DNA of 64,000 nt from SSSZ01 sp036732025. Lineage in GTDB: Bacteria > Pseudomonadota > Gammaproteobacteria > Burkholderiales > Rhodocyclaceae. The stretch is from the NCBI GenBank assembly GCA_036732025.1, contig DAINDE010000017.1, positions 1 through 64,000 on the forward strand, in the 5' to 3' direction. How positions within the stretch are numbered: position 1 is the first letter of the stretch; every line of letters starts with the position of its first letter. Shown here in pieces: positions 1 to 8,345 of this stretch. Under the pieces are notes generated by a model. It searched no databases. It had not been told where the DNA came from and was given only the letters and a program-made list of their open reading frames with translations. The translations under genes were made by a program, and so were the position numbers.

Positions 1-134
1 CACGCCCGGCCCGGCGCCGGCCGGGCGAGGGGAGGCAGGGCCGGGGCGGCCGGGCGGCTGTTGGCCAGCCGCAAGGCGCCGGCGGCCAGGGCGGCGCCGG
101 CCAGGGCGAGGAAGGCGAAGCGCAGGCGTCTCAT
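1..134 (-). CDS. Partial secreted or membrane protein (N-terminus only)
   Basis: Only the first 44 codons are inside the window; the gene runs off the left edge. The ATG overlaps the stop of the upstream acyltransferase in an ATGA junction, the usual sign of translational coupling. The protein opens with MRRLRFAFLALAGAALAAG, a basic n-region followed by an alanine/leucine-rich hydrophobic stretch, so it is probably a signal peptide or membrane anchor. A proline/alanine-rich segment follows. Its role cannot be read from this fragment. Its position at the end of the glycosyltransferase operon suggests a part in polysaccharide production or modification. Confidence 0.55.
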   Translation of the reverse strand, partial: MRRLRFAFLALAGAALAAGALRLANSRPAAPALPPLARPAPGRA

Positions 135-1158
135 GCGGTGCGCAGGCGCTGCCGATAGCGGGCGCGCAGCCAGATCATGGCCGGGCGCTCGACGGTGCGG
201 GTGAGGACGGTGGCCGTCAGCAGGGAGACGGCGATGGCCAGGGCGATGGCCGCGTCCGGCCCGATGCCGCGGGCTTCGAGTTGGCGCAGCAGCGCCCAGC
301 CGATGTTTTCGTGCAGCAGGTAGATGGTGTAGGAAATTTCCCCCAGCCAGAGCAGCAGGGCGTTGCGCAGGAAGAAGGCGCGGCCCCGGGCGGCGCCGTG
401 CAGGAGGAGCGCCAGGGCGCCCGCCAGGGCGGCCATTTCCGGGGAATCCACCACGCCCAGGCAGAGGATGGCCAGGCCCAGGATGGCGAAATCCCGGCCC
501 GGTGCGGCGTGGTGGGAGGTGAGCCGATAGACCATGATGCCGCAGGCGAACCAGGGGATGTACTTGATGATCATCAGGTAGCCCAGGGTCCAGGAGAGTT
601 CGATGTTGAACCAGCGGGCCAGGACGAAATAGGCGAAGCGGACGGCGAGGAAAAGGGCCAGGGCCTCGTGGATGCGGTGCAGCCAGCCCAGGCGGAAGGC
701 CAGGAGCGTCCAGGCGTAGAACAGCAGTTCCACTTCCAGGGTCCAGTACACGCCGTCCACGTGGGGGACGCCGAAGAGGCCGTGGAACATCAGGAAATTC
801 AGCGCTGCCTGCTGGGGGGCGACCTCCTTGCCCGGCAGGCCCAGGAGGGAAACGACGGCGAAGGTGAGCGGGACGGCGGCCCAGAAGGCCGGGTAGAGGC
901 GGGAGAAGCGCGAAACGACGAATCGGCCACGGTGCGGGTGCGTTCCAGGGTCATGTAGATGACGTAGCCGCTGATCATGAAGAAGAGATTGACGCCGAGG
1001 TGGCCCCAGGGAACCGAGAAAATGGGAGCGGAGGTGTGGCCGTAGAGATCGTCGTAGCGGGTGGTGTAGTGGAAGAGCATCACCAGCACCGCCGCGATGC
1101 CGCGCAGCGCGTCGATCTCCCCCACCCGCCCGGAGGGCGGCGAAACGGGTGCCGTCAT
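131..1158 (-). pseudogene. Acyltransferase-3 family membrane protein, frameshifted
   Basis: This family comprises multi-pass inner-membrane enzymes that O-acylate exported sugars. The N-terminal part (1158 down to about 922) has the typical opening, with EIDALRGIAAVLVMLFHY and a downstream FMISGYVIY. Near 921-922 the frame breaks. Adding one base (GATTCG to GATTTCG on the coding strand) restores VVSRFSRLYPAFWAA and joins smoothly to the C-terminal part ending at 131. The repaired gene would encode 342 residues, normal for the family. The ATG overlaps the stop of the TPR gene, and its own stop overlaps the next ATG. The lesion is either a recent mutation or a sequencing error; the rest of the reading frame is intact, which favours a very recent event or an error. 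Confidence 0.85.
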
Positions 1159-1937
1159 CGGCCGGCGGGGGCTGCGGGTTCGCCGGCTTCGCTGGCGGCG
1201 GAAGCGTTCTCGGCCGTCACCTTGGGGGTTTCGGGAATTTCCTCGGCCGGCAGGGGCTCCTTCCAGGCCCCCGCCTGCACCAGCTTGTTCTTCAGGCCGG
1301 GGAGGGGGAACCTCAGCGCATAGGCCTTGTGGGCCGCCGCCAGGGCTTCCGGGTAGTTCTTGATCTCGAAGTAGGCCAGCCCGAGGTTGTAGTAGAGGTT
1401 GGCATTGTCCTCGCCCAGCTCCTTGGCCTGGTCGAACTGCTCGATGGCTTCCTTGTTCTTGCCCGTCTTGGCCAGGTGGATGCCGTAGATGACGCGCACC
1501 ATGGGGTCCTTGGGGCGGAAGGTGATGGCTTCCTTGAAGTAGCAGGGGACGGGCGACTTCACACCGGCGGGGCGGTCCGTCTTGTCGCGGATGGCGAGGC
1601 GGGAGAGGGCCATGAGGGCGCGGGGGTGGTTGGGGAAGGCGCGCAGGGTGTAATCCAGCTCCGCCCCGGGGATCATGATGTAGCCCTTGGTGGGGTGGGG
1701 CACGCCACGGCGCAGGTTCTCGACGCTGGCGAAGAAGTGGGCGCCCTCGACGGTGATCTTCTGCTCCCTCGTCGCGCTGCGGTAGTCGAAGGGGCCATAG
1801 TTGTGGGGGAGCGGATAACAGAAAAGCTCGTCCACCGAATCGGCGGCGGCAGGAGCGCTGGCGAAGGCCGCCAGCAGCCCGAGGCCCAGCGCCAGGGAGC
1901 GGCCGGTGGCGGAAACGGAGCGGATGGGTCGAGACAT
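1155..1937 (-). CDS. Secreted tetratricopeptide-repeat protein
   Basis: A 260-residue protein with a clear signal peptide (hydrophobic stretch ending near AAFASAPAAA, residues about 12-32). The mature part begins with a segment rich in aromatic residues. From about residue 120 it has TPR-like helices, including the hallmark NLYYNLGLAYFEIKNYPEAL near residues 185-204. The tail is rich in Glu, Ala and Pro and probably disordered. TPR proteins of this kind act as periplasmic scaffolds in cell-envelope and exopolysaccharide assembly; the specific partner is not known. It lies 22 bp downstream of a glycosyltransferase on the same strand and overlaps the next gene by ATGA, so it is part of this minus-strand operon. 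Confidence 0.75.
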   Translation of the reverse strand: MSRPIRSVSATGRSLALGLGLLAAFASAPAAADSVDELFCYPLPHNYGPFDYRSATREQKITVEGAHFFASVENLRRGVPHPTKGYIMIPGAELDYTLRAFPNHPRALMALSRLAIRDKTDRPAGVKSPVPCYFKEAITFRPKDPMVRVIYGIHLAKTGKNKEAIEQFDQAKELGEDNANLYYNLGLAYFEIKNYPEALAAAHKAYALRFPLPGLKNKLVQAGAWKEPLPAEEIPETPKVTAENASAASEAGEPAAPAGR

Positions 1938-1959
1938 TTGTTACGGTTCCCTTCGTCGG

Positions 1960-3282
1960 TCAATCGATAGTGTCGCCGGAAACGGCGTGGGGCAGGGGCT
2001 CCGGCTGGCCGGCGGCCTGGGGGCGCCGGCCGTTGGCGAGGATGGCGTCCAGTTCCCGGTAGGCGGCGGCCTCGCTGAAATGCGCCTCGGCGTAGCCCAG
2101 GGCAGCCTCGCCCAGGGCGCGGCGGCGGGCCGGATCGGCAACCAGCGCGGCAAGGGCGGCGGCGAAGGCGGGCTCGCCGTCGGCAAGCAGGAAGGCGCGG
2201 CCGGCGCCGTCCTCCATCCCCTCCGCGCCGATCGTCGTCGTCACCAGGGGGCGTCCGTGGCACAGCGCTTCGACGTTCTTGATCTTCAGCCCTCCGCCGA
2301 ATTCCACCGGATTGGCAATGATATCCAGTTCCCCGTAGGTGGCCGTGAGATCGTCCACGAACCCGTGCAAAAAGATGCCGGACCCGGCCGCCGACGGTGC
2401 CAGGCTTTCGCAGACGGTGCCGTACAGGTGAAGCTCGACGGCGGCCCCTCGCTGCGCCCTCAGGGCGGGGAACAGGCGCTCGGTGAGCAAGGTGGCGGCC
2501 TGGACGTTGGGCGTCATCGACGAGCCGATAAAGCCGATGCGCAAGGTGTCGGCGTTGCGCTCCGGATGGCGGCGCAGCGAGTTGGGAAAACCCGCCACCA
2601 CCACCGTCTTGCCGGGGACGAGCTGGCGCAGCTTGTGCGCGTCCGCCGGCTGGATGGCGACGATCACCTCGGCCGGGGCCAGCGCCCGGGCCTCCTCGGC
2701 GGGGGTGATGTCGATGTCGTGGGGTTCGCCGCGCTGGTGGAAGCGGCTTTGTCGCTCGTGCTGCAGGTCGTGGGTATCCACCAGGGTGATGCAGCCGGCG
2801 GGAATGGCATCGCGGCCGGCCTTGAGCAGGAAGGCCAGACGGGCATATTCCACCAGGATCGCCTGGGGCCGGAACTCGCGGCAGGCGGTGCGGAAGCGTT
2901 CGAGGAGCAGCGGATCGGCGAAATCCGCCAGCTTCGGCTCCTGCTGCTGCAGCCGGAAGTTGCGGATCGGCTGCAGGCCGGCATGGCGGGGCTGGAGCCA
3001 CCGCCTGCCCTCGAACAGCACCTGCTTGACCAGGCGCCGCGCCCGCACCCGGGCGCGGGGCGGTGCCGCCGTACCGTCGGTGACGTCGCCCAGGGTGTCG
3101 ACCCGGCAAAAGCCCGCCACTTCAGTCAACTGGGCCTTCTCCAACGGATATATGTAGCCCTGGAAGAGCACCCGCACCTCGTGGCCGCTGCGGGCGAAGT
3201 GCTCGCACAGGGAATGGATGCGCCGCTGGGAGCCCAGCTCGCCGCGCCAGAAGCGGTTGTCGGTGATGACCAGGATGCGCAT
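1960..3282 (-). CDS. GT4-type glycosyltransferase
   Basis: A 440-residue predicted cytoplasmic glycosyltransferase of the GT-B fold. The N-terminus MRILVITDNRFWRGELGSQ matches the Rossmann-like opening of the acceptor domain. The middle carries VDTHDLQHERQSRF and VIVAIQPADA. The C-terminal nucleotide-sugar domain has IANPVEFGGGLKIKNVEAL near residues 320-340, the acidic donor-binding region of family 4. It resembles its upstream neighbour (shared VEY, DTHD, EEAR and VAIQP blocks), so the two are paralogues and probably add successive sugars. The sugar and acceptor cannot be told from sequence. Two base pairs separate it from the upstream gene. Confidence 0.85.
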   Translation of the reverse strand: MRILVITDNRFWRGELGSQRRIHSLCEHFARSGHEVRVLFQGYIYPLEKAQLTEVAGFCRVDTLGDVTDGTAAPPRARVRARRLVKQVLFEGRRWLQPRHAGLQPIRNFRLQQQEPKLADFADPLLLERFRTACREFRPQAILVEYARLAFLLKAGRDAIPAGCITLVDTHDLQHERQSRFHQRGEPHDIDITPAEEARALAPAEVIVAIQPADAHKLRQLVPGKTVVVAGFPNSLRRHPERNADTLRIGFIGSSMTPNVQAATLLTERLFPALRAQRGAAVELHLYGTVCESLAPSAAGSGIFLHGFVDDLTATYGELDIIANPVEFGGGLKIKNVEALCHGRPLVTTTIGAEGMEDGAGRAFLLADGEPAFAAALAALVADPARRRALGEAALGYAEAHFSEAAAYRELDAILANGRRPQAAGQPEPLPHAVSGDTID

Positions 3283-3284
3283 GG

Positions 3285-4484
3285 TCAGGCCACCCGTTCC
3301 ACCGGCCGCGGGGCGGGGCCGGCGAGCAGCCGCTGCAGTTCGCCCAGGGCGGCGGCGTTCCAGGCCTCGGCGTAGCGCCGGGCGCTGGCGGAAAGTTCGC
3401 CGGCGTAGGCCGGCTCCGCCCAGATGCGGGTTGCAGCCCGGGCGAGGGCCGCGGGGGTTTCGGCCAGGGCAAAGGCGCTGCCGGCGGCGTCTTCCAGGCC
3501 TCGGCTCCCTGCCGGCGAGGCGATGAGGGGCATGGCGAAGCCCAGCGCCTCGATGGACTTGATGTTGAGCCCGGTGCCGCTGCGCACCGGATTGACCACG
3601 GCATGGGCCTGCCGGTAGGCCGCGGCGATATCCTCGACGAAGCCCAGGGGAAGGACGTCATCCCGGGCTGCCACATGCTTGCTCAGCCCCCCCGCCACCA
3701 GCAGCAGCGCGGCGGGCAGCGCCTTTCTGACCAGGGGCCAGTCTTCGGCCAGGAAGCGCCGGAGGCCATCGACGTTGATCTCGTTTTCCGAACCCACCAC
3801 CAGGAAGCGGGGGCGATCCCCCGGTGCCTGGCCGAAGCAGTCCTCCACCCGCACCAGATGGCCGACGGTGATCACCGGCCGCGCCGTGACCTGGGCGAAG
3901 GCCTCCCGCTCGCTGGGCTGGATGGCGACGACCACGTCAGCCCGGGAAAAGCCCCGTGCCTCCTCGGCCACGCTGGTGGAAAAGAAGCGGGGGGCCATGC
4001 CCTGGGCCAGGTACAGGCGATGGCGCAGGGCGAAGCGGTCGTGGGTGTCCAGGATGCGCAGCACCCCCGGCGGCAGATGCTCGAAGAGGGCGGAAAAGAA
4101 TACGTACTCCACCATTACCGCATCAAAACCGGCTTCCCGGTGCCAATCCAGCACGGCGCCGGTGATCGCCGGGTCGTACCAGTCGTCGAGGCCCCACTGG
4201 TGGCGGGCGTCCCGGTCGAACACCTGGCGCACGCGCCGGGCCAGGCGGGCGGCGCCCGACTCCTGCCGGGGCGGCCGCGCGTAGGGCAGGCTACGGAAGC
4301 GGCCGGTCCCCAAGGCGGCCGCCATGGCGGCTGCGTCCCCCGGTTCCCGGGCGACGTGGAGAAAATGGACATCCACCCCGCTGCGGGCGAGCGCCGCCAC
4401 CAGATTGCCGATGCGGATGCGGTTGCCGGCATCCGAAGGGGCAAAAGGCGTAGGCGAAACCACCAGCAAGCGTCGGTTGATCAT
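3285..4484 (-). CDS. GT4-type glycosyltransferase
   Basis: The first gene of the minus-strand operon, encoding 399 residues. The N-terminus RLLVVSPTPFAPSDAGNRIR is a GT-B opening with a glycine/asparagine loop. The central ILDTHDRFALRHRLYLAQG and VVVAIQPSEREAF blocks are shared with the downstream glycosyltransferase. The donor-binding region reads VNPVRSGTGLNIKSIEAL near residues 310-330. It is predicted to transfer a sugar from a nucleotide donor to the lipid-linked polysaccharide intermediate on the cytoplasmic face. It diverges from the ABC exporter operon across a 274-bp gap, so both operons may share one regulatory region. Confidence 0.85.
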   Translation of the reverse strand: MINRRLLVVSPTPFAPSDAGNRIRIGNLVAALARSGVDVHFLHVAREPGDAAAMAAALGTGRFRSLPYARPPRQESGAARLARRVRQVFDRDARHQWGLDDWYDPAITGAVLDWHREAGFDAVMVEYVFFSALFEHLPPGVLRILDTHDRFALRHRLYLAQGMAPRFFSTSVAEEARGFSRADVVVAIQPSEREAFAQVTARPVITVGHLVRVEDCFGQAPGDRPRFLVVGSENEINVDGLRRFLAEDWPLVRKALPAALLLVAGGLSKHVAARDDVLPLGFVEDIAAAYRQAHAVVNPVRSGTGLNIKSIEALGFAMPLIASPAGSRGLEDAAGSAFALAETPAALARAATRIWAEPAYAGELSASARRYAEAWNAAALGELQRLLAGPAPRPVERVA

Positions 4485-4758
4485 CGGTACGAAGGGCAGC
4501 CATCCGGTAGCGGCCCGGCAAGCCTGAGGCGCCTGCCAGGGTCAGGGATTACTTACAATGCAAATATTCTATATCCTTACGGTTCGCTTCGGGTGCCTTG
4601 CAGAGCGGGTCCGCAGGTCTGATATGACCGGGACGCCCGCCCGGTGGGCTTCCGGGGCCGGCGGCAGGCTGGATGCACGCTCACCGCAAGCCATCGGGAA
4701 ACCCGGCCGCAGGCAGGCGCCCTCCGGCCAACATTGATGACGACGGACTGGCCCAACC
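4485..4758. promoter_or_regulatory. Divergent promoter region between two polysaccharide operons
   Basis: This 274-bp gap separates the divergent glycosyltransferase and wzm operons. It has one AT-rich dip around 4547-4582, unusual in this GC-rich DNA, which contains TACAAT at 4554-4559 as a possible -10 element but no convincing -35. Closer to wzm lies a sigma-54-like element, listed separately. No open reading frame or RNA gene is apparent. Promoter activity is inferred from position and composition only. Confidence 0.45.
4662..4677 (+). promoter_or_regulatory. Candidate sigma-54 (-24/-12) promoter for the export operon
   Basis: The sequence CGGCAGGCTGGATGCA fits the sigma-54 consensus TGGCACG-N4-TTGCA. 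It keeps the invariant GG and GC dinucleotides exactly ten bases apart and mismatches only at three less strict positions. A start about 12 bp downstream would lie near 4688, giving a leader of about 70 nt before the wzm ATG at 4759. PrsR, encoded in this window, is a sigma-54-type activator, which makes the match more interesting. GG-N10-GC spacing occurs often by chance in GC-rich DNA, so this remains a candidate. Confidence 0.35.
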
Positions 4759-5577
4759 ATGGTTCCGATATTCGACAACCTCTGGAAATACCGCGAGCTG
4801 CTGGCGGTGCTCACCTGGAAGACCATCGCGCTCCGCTACAAGCAATCCTACCTGGGCGTGGTCTGGGCCATCCTCAAGCCCATCGTGCTGGTGCTGGTGT
4901 TCATGCTGGTGCGCAGCTTCGTCGGCATCGACAGCGGCGGAGTTCCCTACCCCCTGCTGGTCTATTGCGCCCTGATTCCCTGGAACTTCTTCCAGGAATC
5001 GGTCGCCGACGGCGTCGTCAGCGTGGTCAACAACGCCAACCTGGTGCGCAAGATCTACTTCCCCCGCGAAATATTCCCCCTGGTCGCCGTCGTCACCAAG
5101 CTCGTCGAAATGTGCATCGGCTTCCTCATCCTCGCCGCCCTCATGGCCTGGTACGGCTACGGCCTCCAGGCCACCCTGGCCTGGGTGCCGCTGCTGGTGC
5201 TGGTATGTATCCTCTCGTCCCTGACCATCTCCCTGGTCGGCGCAGCCATCAACGTCTACGTCCGCGACATCGGCCAGGTCGTGCCCCTGGCCCTGTCCGT
5301 CGTCATGTACGCCTCGCCCGTCATCTACCCCCTCGCCCTGGTGCAGAAGAAACTGCTTGAGGACCAGGCGGCGGGCGCCTGGTCCGATGCGCTCTACACC
5401 CTCTACACCCTCAACCCCATGGTCGGCGTCATCGACGGGTTCCAGCGCACCATCCTCACCGGCACCGCCCCCGGCTGGTCGGCCATGGCCCCCGGGCTGG
5501 CCTTCGTGGCCATCGGCCTGCCCATCAGCTACACGCTCTTCAAGCAGGCGGAAGCCTACTTCGCCGACGTGGTCTAG
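4759..5577 (+). CDS. wzm: ABC-2 type polysaccharide export permease (Wzm-like)
   Basis: A 272-residue inner-membrane permease of the ABC-2 family that exports O-antigen or capsule-type polysaccharides. It opens with the conserved amphipathic segment ending in RYKQSYLGVVWAILKP (residues about 27-42). About six hydrophobic helices follow, including VLVLVFMLVRSF, ALIPWNFFQESV and VVPLALSVVMYASPVIYPL. The ending VGVIDGFQRTILTG and the last helix are also typical. Partner ATPase genes follow at 5584 and 10607; this is the only permease in the window, so both ATPases may compete for it. It heads a long plus-strand operon. Confidence 0.92.
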   Translation: MVPIFDNLWKYRELLAVLTWKTIALRYKQSYLGVVWAILKPIVLVLVFMLVRSFVGIDSGGVPYPLLVYCALIPWNFFQESVADGVVSVVNNANLVRKIYFPREIFPLVAVVTKLVEMCIGFLILAALMAWYGYGLQATLAWVPLLVLVCILSSLTISLVGAAINVYVRDIGQVVPLALSVVMYASPVIYPLALVQKKLLEDQAAGAWSDALYTLYTLNPMVGVIDGFQRTILTGTAPGWSAMAPGLAFVAIGLPISYTLFKQAEAYFADVV

Positions 5578-5583
5578 CCCCCC

Positions 5584-6864
5584 ATGCCCATCATTGAAGT
5601 CGACCATGTGACCAAGGAGTACAACCTTGGCCAGCTCCACAGCCTGAAGCGGTCGCTGGCCAACGCGGCCAAACGCCTTCGTGGCGGGGCGCCGGATATC
5701 AAGGCGCCCTTCAAGGCCCTGGACGACGTGAGTTTTGCCATCGATCAGGGGGAGGTGGTCGGCATCATCGGCCACAACGGCGCTGGGAAAAGCACCCTGC
5801 TCAAGCTGCTGTCCCGCATATCGACGCCGACCCGGGGGCGGATTCGTGTCGGCGGGCAGGTTGCGCCCCTGATAGAAGTCGGCGCCGGCCTGGTGGGGGA
5901 TATGACCGGCCGCGAAAACATCTACCTCAACGCGGCCATACTGGGGTTGTCCCGGGCAGAGGTGCGCAGCAAGTTCGACGAGATCGTTGCCTTTGCGGAA
6001 CTGGAGGCGTTCGTCGATACGCCGGTCAAGAAATACAGCTCGGGTATGGCAGTGCGCCTGGGCTTCGCCATTGCTACGGCGGTTCGAGCGGAAATCCTCA
6101 TTGTCGACGAGGTTCTGGCCGTCGGGGATATCGCCTTTCAGCAGAAATGCATCGAACGAATGGAGCGCCTGATCCACGGGGAAGGCAGAACTGTCATCAT
6201 CGTCGGCCACAATGTCCGGCAACTGGAACGGATCTGTACCCGCACCCTATTGCTGGATCATGGTCGGATATCCCGGGACGGCACGCCCCAGGAGGTGTGC
6301 GGCGTGTTTTTCCGGGAGGCGCAGGAGCGTACCTTTTCCAGGCACACGGCCGATGGCGGCGACCTGATCGTGCCGCAGGAAAGCGCTGGGGTTATCGCGG
6401 TATGCAAGGTCCGCCTGCTGGACGGGGGCGGCAGCCCTGTCGAAGCGGTCGGGATGCACGAAGCGGTCGGGATCGAAGTGGAGTTCGAGGTCGTCCGGCG
6501 CCTGGAGTCTCCGGAAATCGTCGTCGGGTTGCACACTTCCGATTTCGTGCATGTTCTTTCGGTGAGCAATGTCCTCCCGGGAGTGCGGCCCACCCTGGAG
6601 CCCGGCGTCCATCGATTGACATGCACCATCCGCGACCTGCCCCTGCGTCCCTATTCCTACAGCCTGCGGCTCGCCTTCCTGGATCGCTTCCGGCACATGC
6701 TCTGGTATGGCGAAAACATCATGAAGATTCTGGTCGAGGCTGGCCGCATAGACATCACCAAGATTCCCGAGGTCGGGTTCGTGGAAACTCCTGCCGACTG
6801 GGTGTTCGACATGCCGGGCCACCGGCTTGCGGCGGGCGGGGCCGTGGCGGAGCGGCTGGCATGA
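5584..6864 (+). CDS. wzt: Polysaccharide ABC exporter ATPase with C-terminal binding domain (Wzt-like)
   Basis: The 426-residue cytoplasmic ATPase partner of Wzm, starting 6 bp after its stop. Walker A is GHNGAGKST (residues 63-71). The signature region is YSSGM (151-155), Walker B runs through ILIVDE (171-176), and the switch histidine is at 209 in VGHN. The nucleotide-binding domain ends near residue 245. Residues about 260-400 form the beta-rich extension that in Wzt proteins recognises the terminal modification of the glycan before export. That extension differs from the second ATPase at 10607, so the two probably read different chain ends. Its stop overlaps the pyruvyl transferase ATG. 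Confidence 0.92.
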   Translation: MPIIEVDHVTKEYNLGQLHSLKRSLANAAKRLRGGAPDIKAPFKALDDVSFAIDQGEVVGIIGHNGAGKSTLLKLLSRISTPTRGRIRVGGQVAPLIEVGAGLVGDMTGRENIYLNAAILGLSRAEVRSKFDEIVAFAELEAFVDTPVKKYSSGMAVRLGFAIATAVRAEILIVDEVLAVGDIAFQQKCIERMERLIHGEGRTVIIVGHNVRQLERICTRTLLLDHGRISRDGTPQEVCGVFFREAQERTFSRHTADGGDLIVPQESAGVIAVCKVRLLDGGGSPVEAVGMHEAVGIEVEFEVVRRLESPEIVVGLHTSDFVHVLSVSNVLPGVRPTLEPGVHRLTCTIRDLPLRPYSYSLRLAFLDRFRHMLWYGENIMKILVEAGRIDITKIPEVGFVETPADWVFDMPGHRLAAGGAVAERLA

Positions 6865-8234
6865 AGCTGCTGTATCCGGGAGGCTATACCTGGGAAAACA
6901 AGGGTGACGCCGCCCTGGTCATGGCCATGGAAGACGAGATGGCCAGAGTGTTTCCCGGAGCCGAGACCACCCTTCTTACCGATACGCCGGAACTGGACCG
7001 GATGTACTACCGCAGTCGGGTTCTGGGGCCGCTCTACGGCGATACCCTGGAAAACAAGGATGGCGCCGTCAGTTTTCATCGCTGGCTGGAGATCAATGTC
7101 CTGTGGAGGCTGCCGGCCTGGTGCGGAACGCTGGCGAACCGGCTTCTGGCCAACCGGAGCGGACGAACCTACCGGAGTGAGGTGCTCCGCCTCTACGGCT
7201 TCCTTGCTTACACGTGGCTGGCGGCCGCACTGCTGGGAAAGGGGTGTTCCCGGGCCTATCCGGGCGGCAGGCGCGAGGTCGTGCAGGCGTTTTGTGAGGC
7301 TGATGCGGTGGTGTTCGTTCCCGGCGGCTATATCCTGTCTCCGCATCCGGAGCATACCCACTGGTACCGCCAGGTCGCGGCGGCCTTCCTGGCGAAGTGG
7401 CTGAAAAAGCCTCTGTATTGCTTCGCGTGGTCCGTGGGGCCGTTTCGGGGTGAGCATCATCGCTGGCTGGCGGGGCGTCTTCTGCGTTGCGCCGATCTTG
7501 TCATCCTCAGGGAGCCCCTGTCGGCGCAACTGGTCCGGGAATTGGCGCCGCGCGCGAAAGCCATCGTTACCACCGATGCGGCATTCCTGCTGCGCGACTG
7601 TCCACCGGGAAAAAAGCAGGAATTGCGGGAACGCTACCTTCGGCCCGAGGGCCTGATCGTAGGCATTTCGATTCGGCACTACGATTTCCCCGGCGCCGAG
7701 GATGTCGGCCGGGAAAAGGAAAACTATGCTCAGGCCATGGCCGGATTGGCCGACCACCTGATAGAAAAGCACGGGGCGCACGTCTATTTTGTTCCCCAGG
7801 TGCTGGCGGACGCCATGAACGACCTGGAATTCACGGACATGGTGGTCAAACGGATAAATGCCGCCGGTGGCTTTACCGTGATCCGCGACAATCTGGACCC
7901 CCTCAGCCTCAAGGGCCTTTACGCCAACTTCGCGGCATTTGTGGGGGTGCGCATGCACGCCAACATATTCGCTCTGAGCGAGGGCGTGCCCACGGTGGCC
8001 ATCGCCTACGAGCCAAAGACCGCCGGAATCATGACCTTCCTTGGTTTGACCGAATATTTCCTGGATATCAAGGGCCTCTCGCTGTCGGATCTTTGCGCCA
8101 GGGTGGATTCCGCCCTTGCCCAAAGAGCGGCGCTGGCCGAAAGGATACGGCAAGCGGTGGCAAGGGCCAGGCAGACCAGCCGGTGTTCCGCGGACGCCAT
8201 TGCCGAGGATTACCGGCGAAAAAATGGAAAATGA
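6861..8234 (+). CDS. Polysaccharide pyruvyl transferase family protein
   Basis: A 457-residue protein of the CsaB/polysaccharide pyruvyl transferase family, which moves pyruvate from phosphoenolpyruvate to a sugar as a ketal and gives the glycan negative charge. The opening MKLLYPGGYTWENKGDAAL has the typical glycine turn and NKGDAAL block. Later blocks are VFVPGGYILS, FAWSVGPF and VGVRMHANIFALSEGVPTVAIAYEPK, the conserved C-terminal signature (residues about 355-380). The ATG at 6861 overlaps the wzt stop (ATGA). A pyruvyl cap next to a Wzt with its own binding domain suggests, by inference, that pyruvylation could be the export signal. Confidence 0.85.
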   Translation: MKLLYPGGYTWENKGDAALVMAMEDEMARVFPGAETTLLTDTPELDRMYYRSRVLGPLYGDTLENKDGAVSFHRWLEINVLWRLPAWCGTLANRLLANRSGRTYRSEVLRLYGFLAYTWLAAALLGKGCSRAYPGGRREVVQAFCEADAVVFVPGGYILSPHPEHTHWYRQVAAAFLAKWLKKPLYCFAWSVGPFRGEHHRWLAGRLLRCADLVILREPLSAQLVRELAPRAKAIVTTDAAFLLRDCPPGKKQELRERYLRPEGLIVGISIRHYDFPGAEDVGREKENYAQAMAGLADHLIEKHGAHVYFVPQVLADAMNDLEFTDMVVKRINAAGGFTVIRDNLDPLSLKGLYANFAAFVGVRMHANIFALSEGVPTVAIAYEPKTAGIMTFLGLTEYFLDIKGLSLSDLCARVDSALAQRAALAERIRQAVARARQTSRCSADAIAEDYRRKNGK

Positions 8235-8345
8235 ACCCAGGGAGTCACGAAGTATTTCTCATGCGGTTGCCTTGAACCGGCCTTCGGAGGTGCAGCAGCA
8301 GGCATCCGCCGGTCGATCGGGTAGCAGCGGAAAGGGAGTGCCAAG

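Noticed and set aside
4551..4582. Classical sigma-70 promoter for wzm at TACAAT 4554-4559
   Set aside because: The -10 is fair, but no -35 is found at 16-18 bp and the leader would be about 190 nt. I left it only as a remark in the gap entry.
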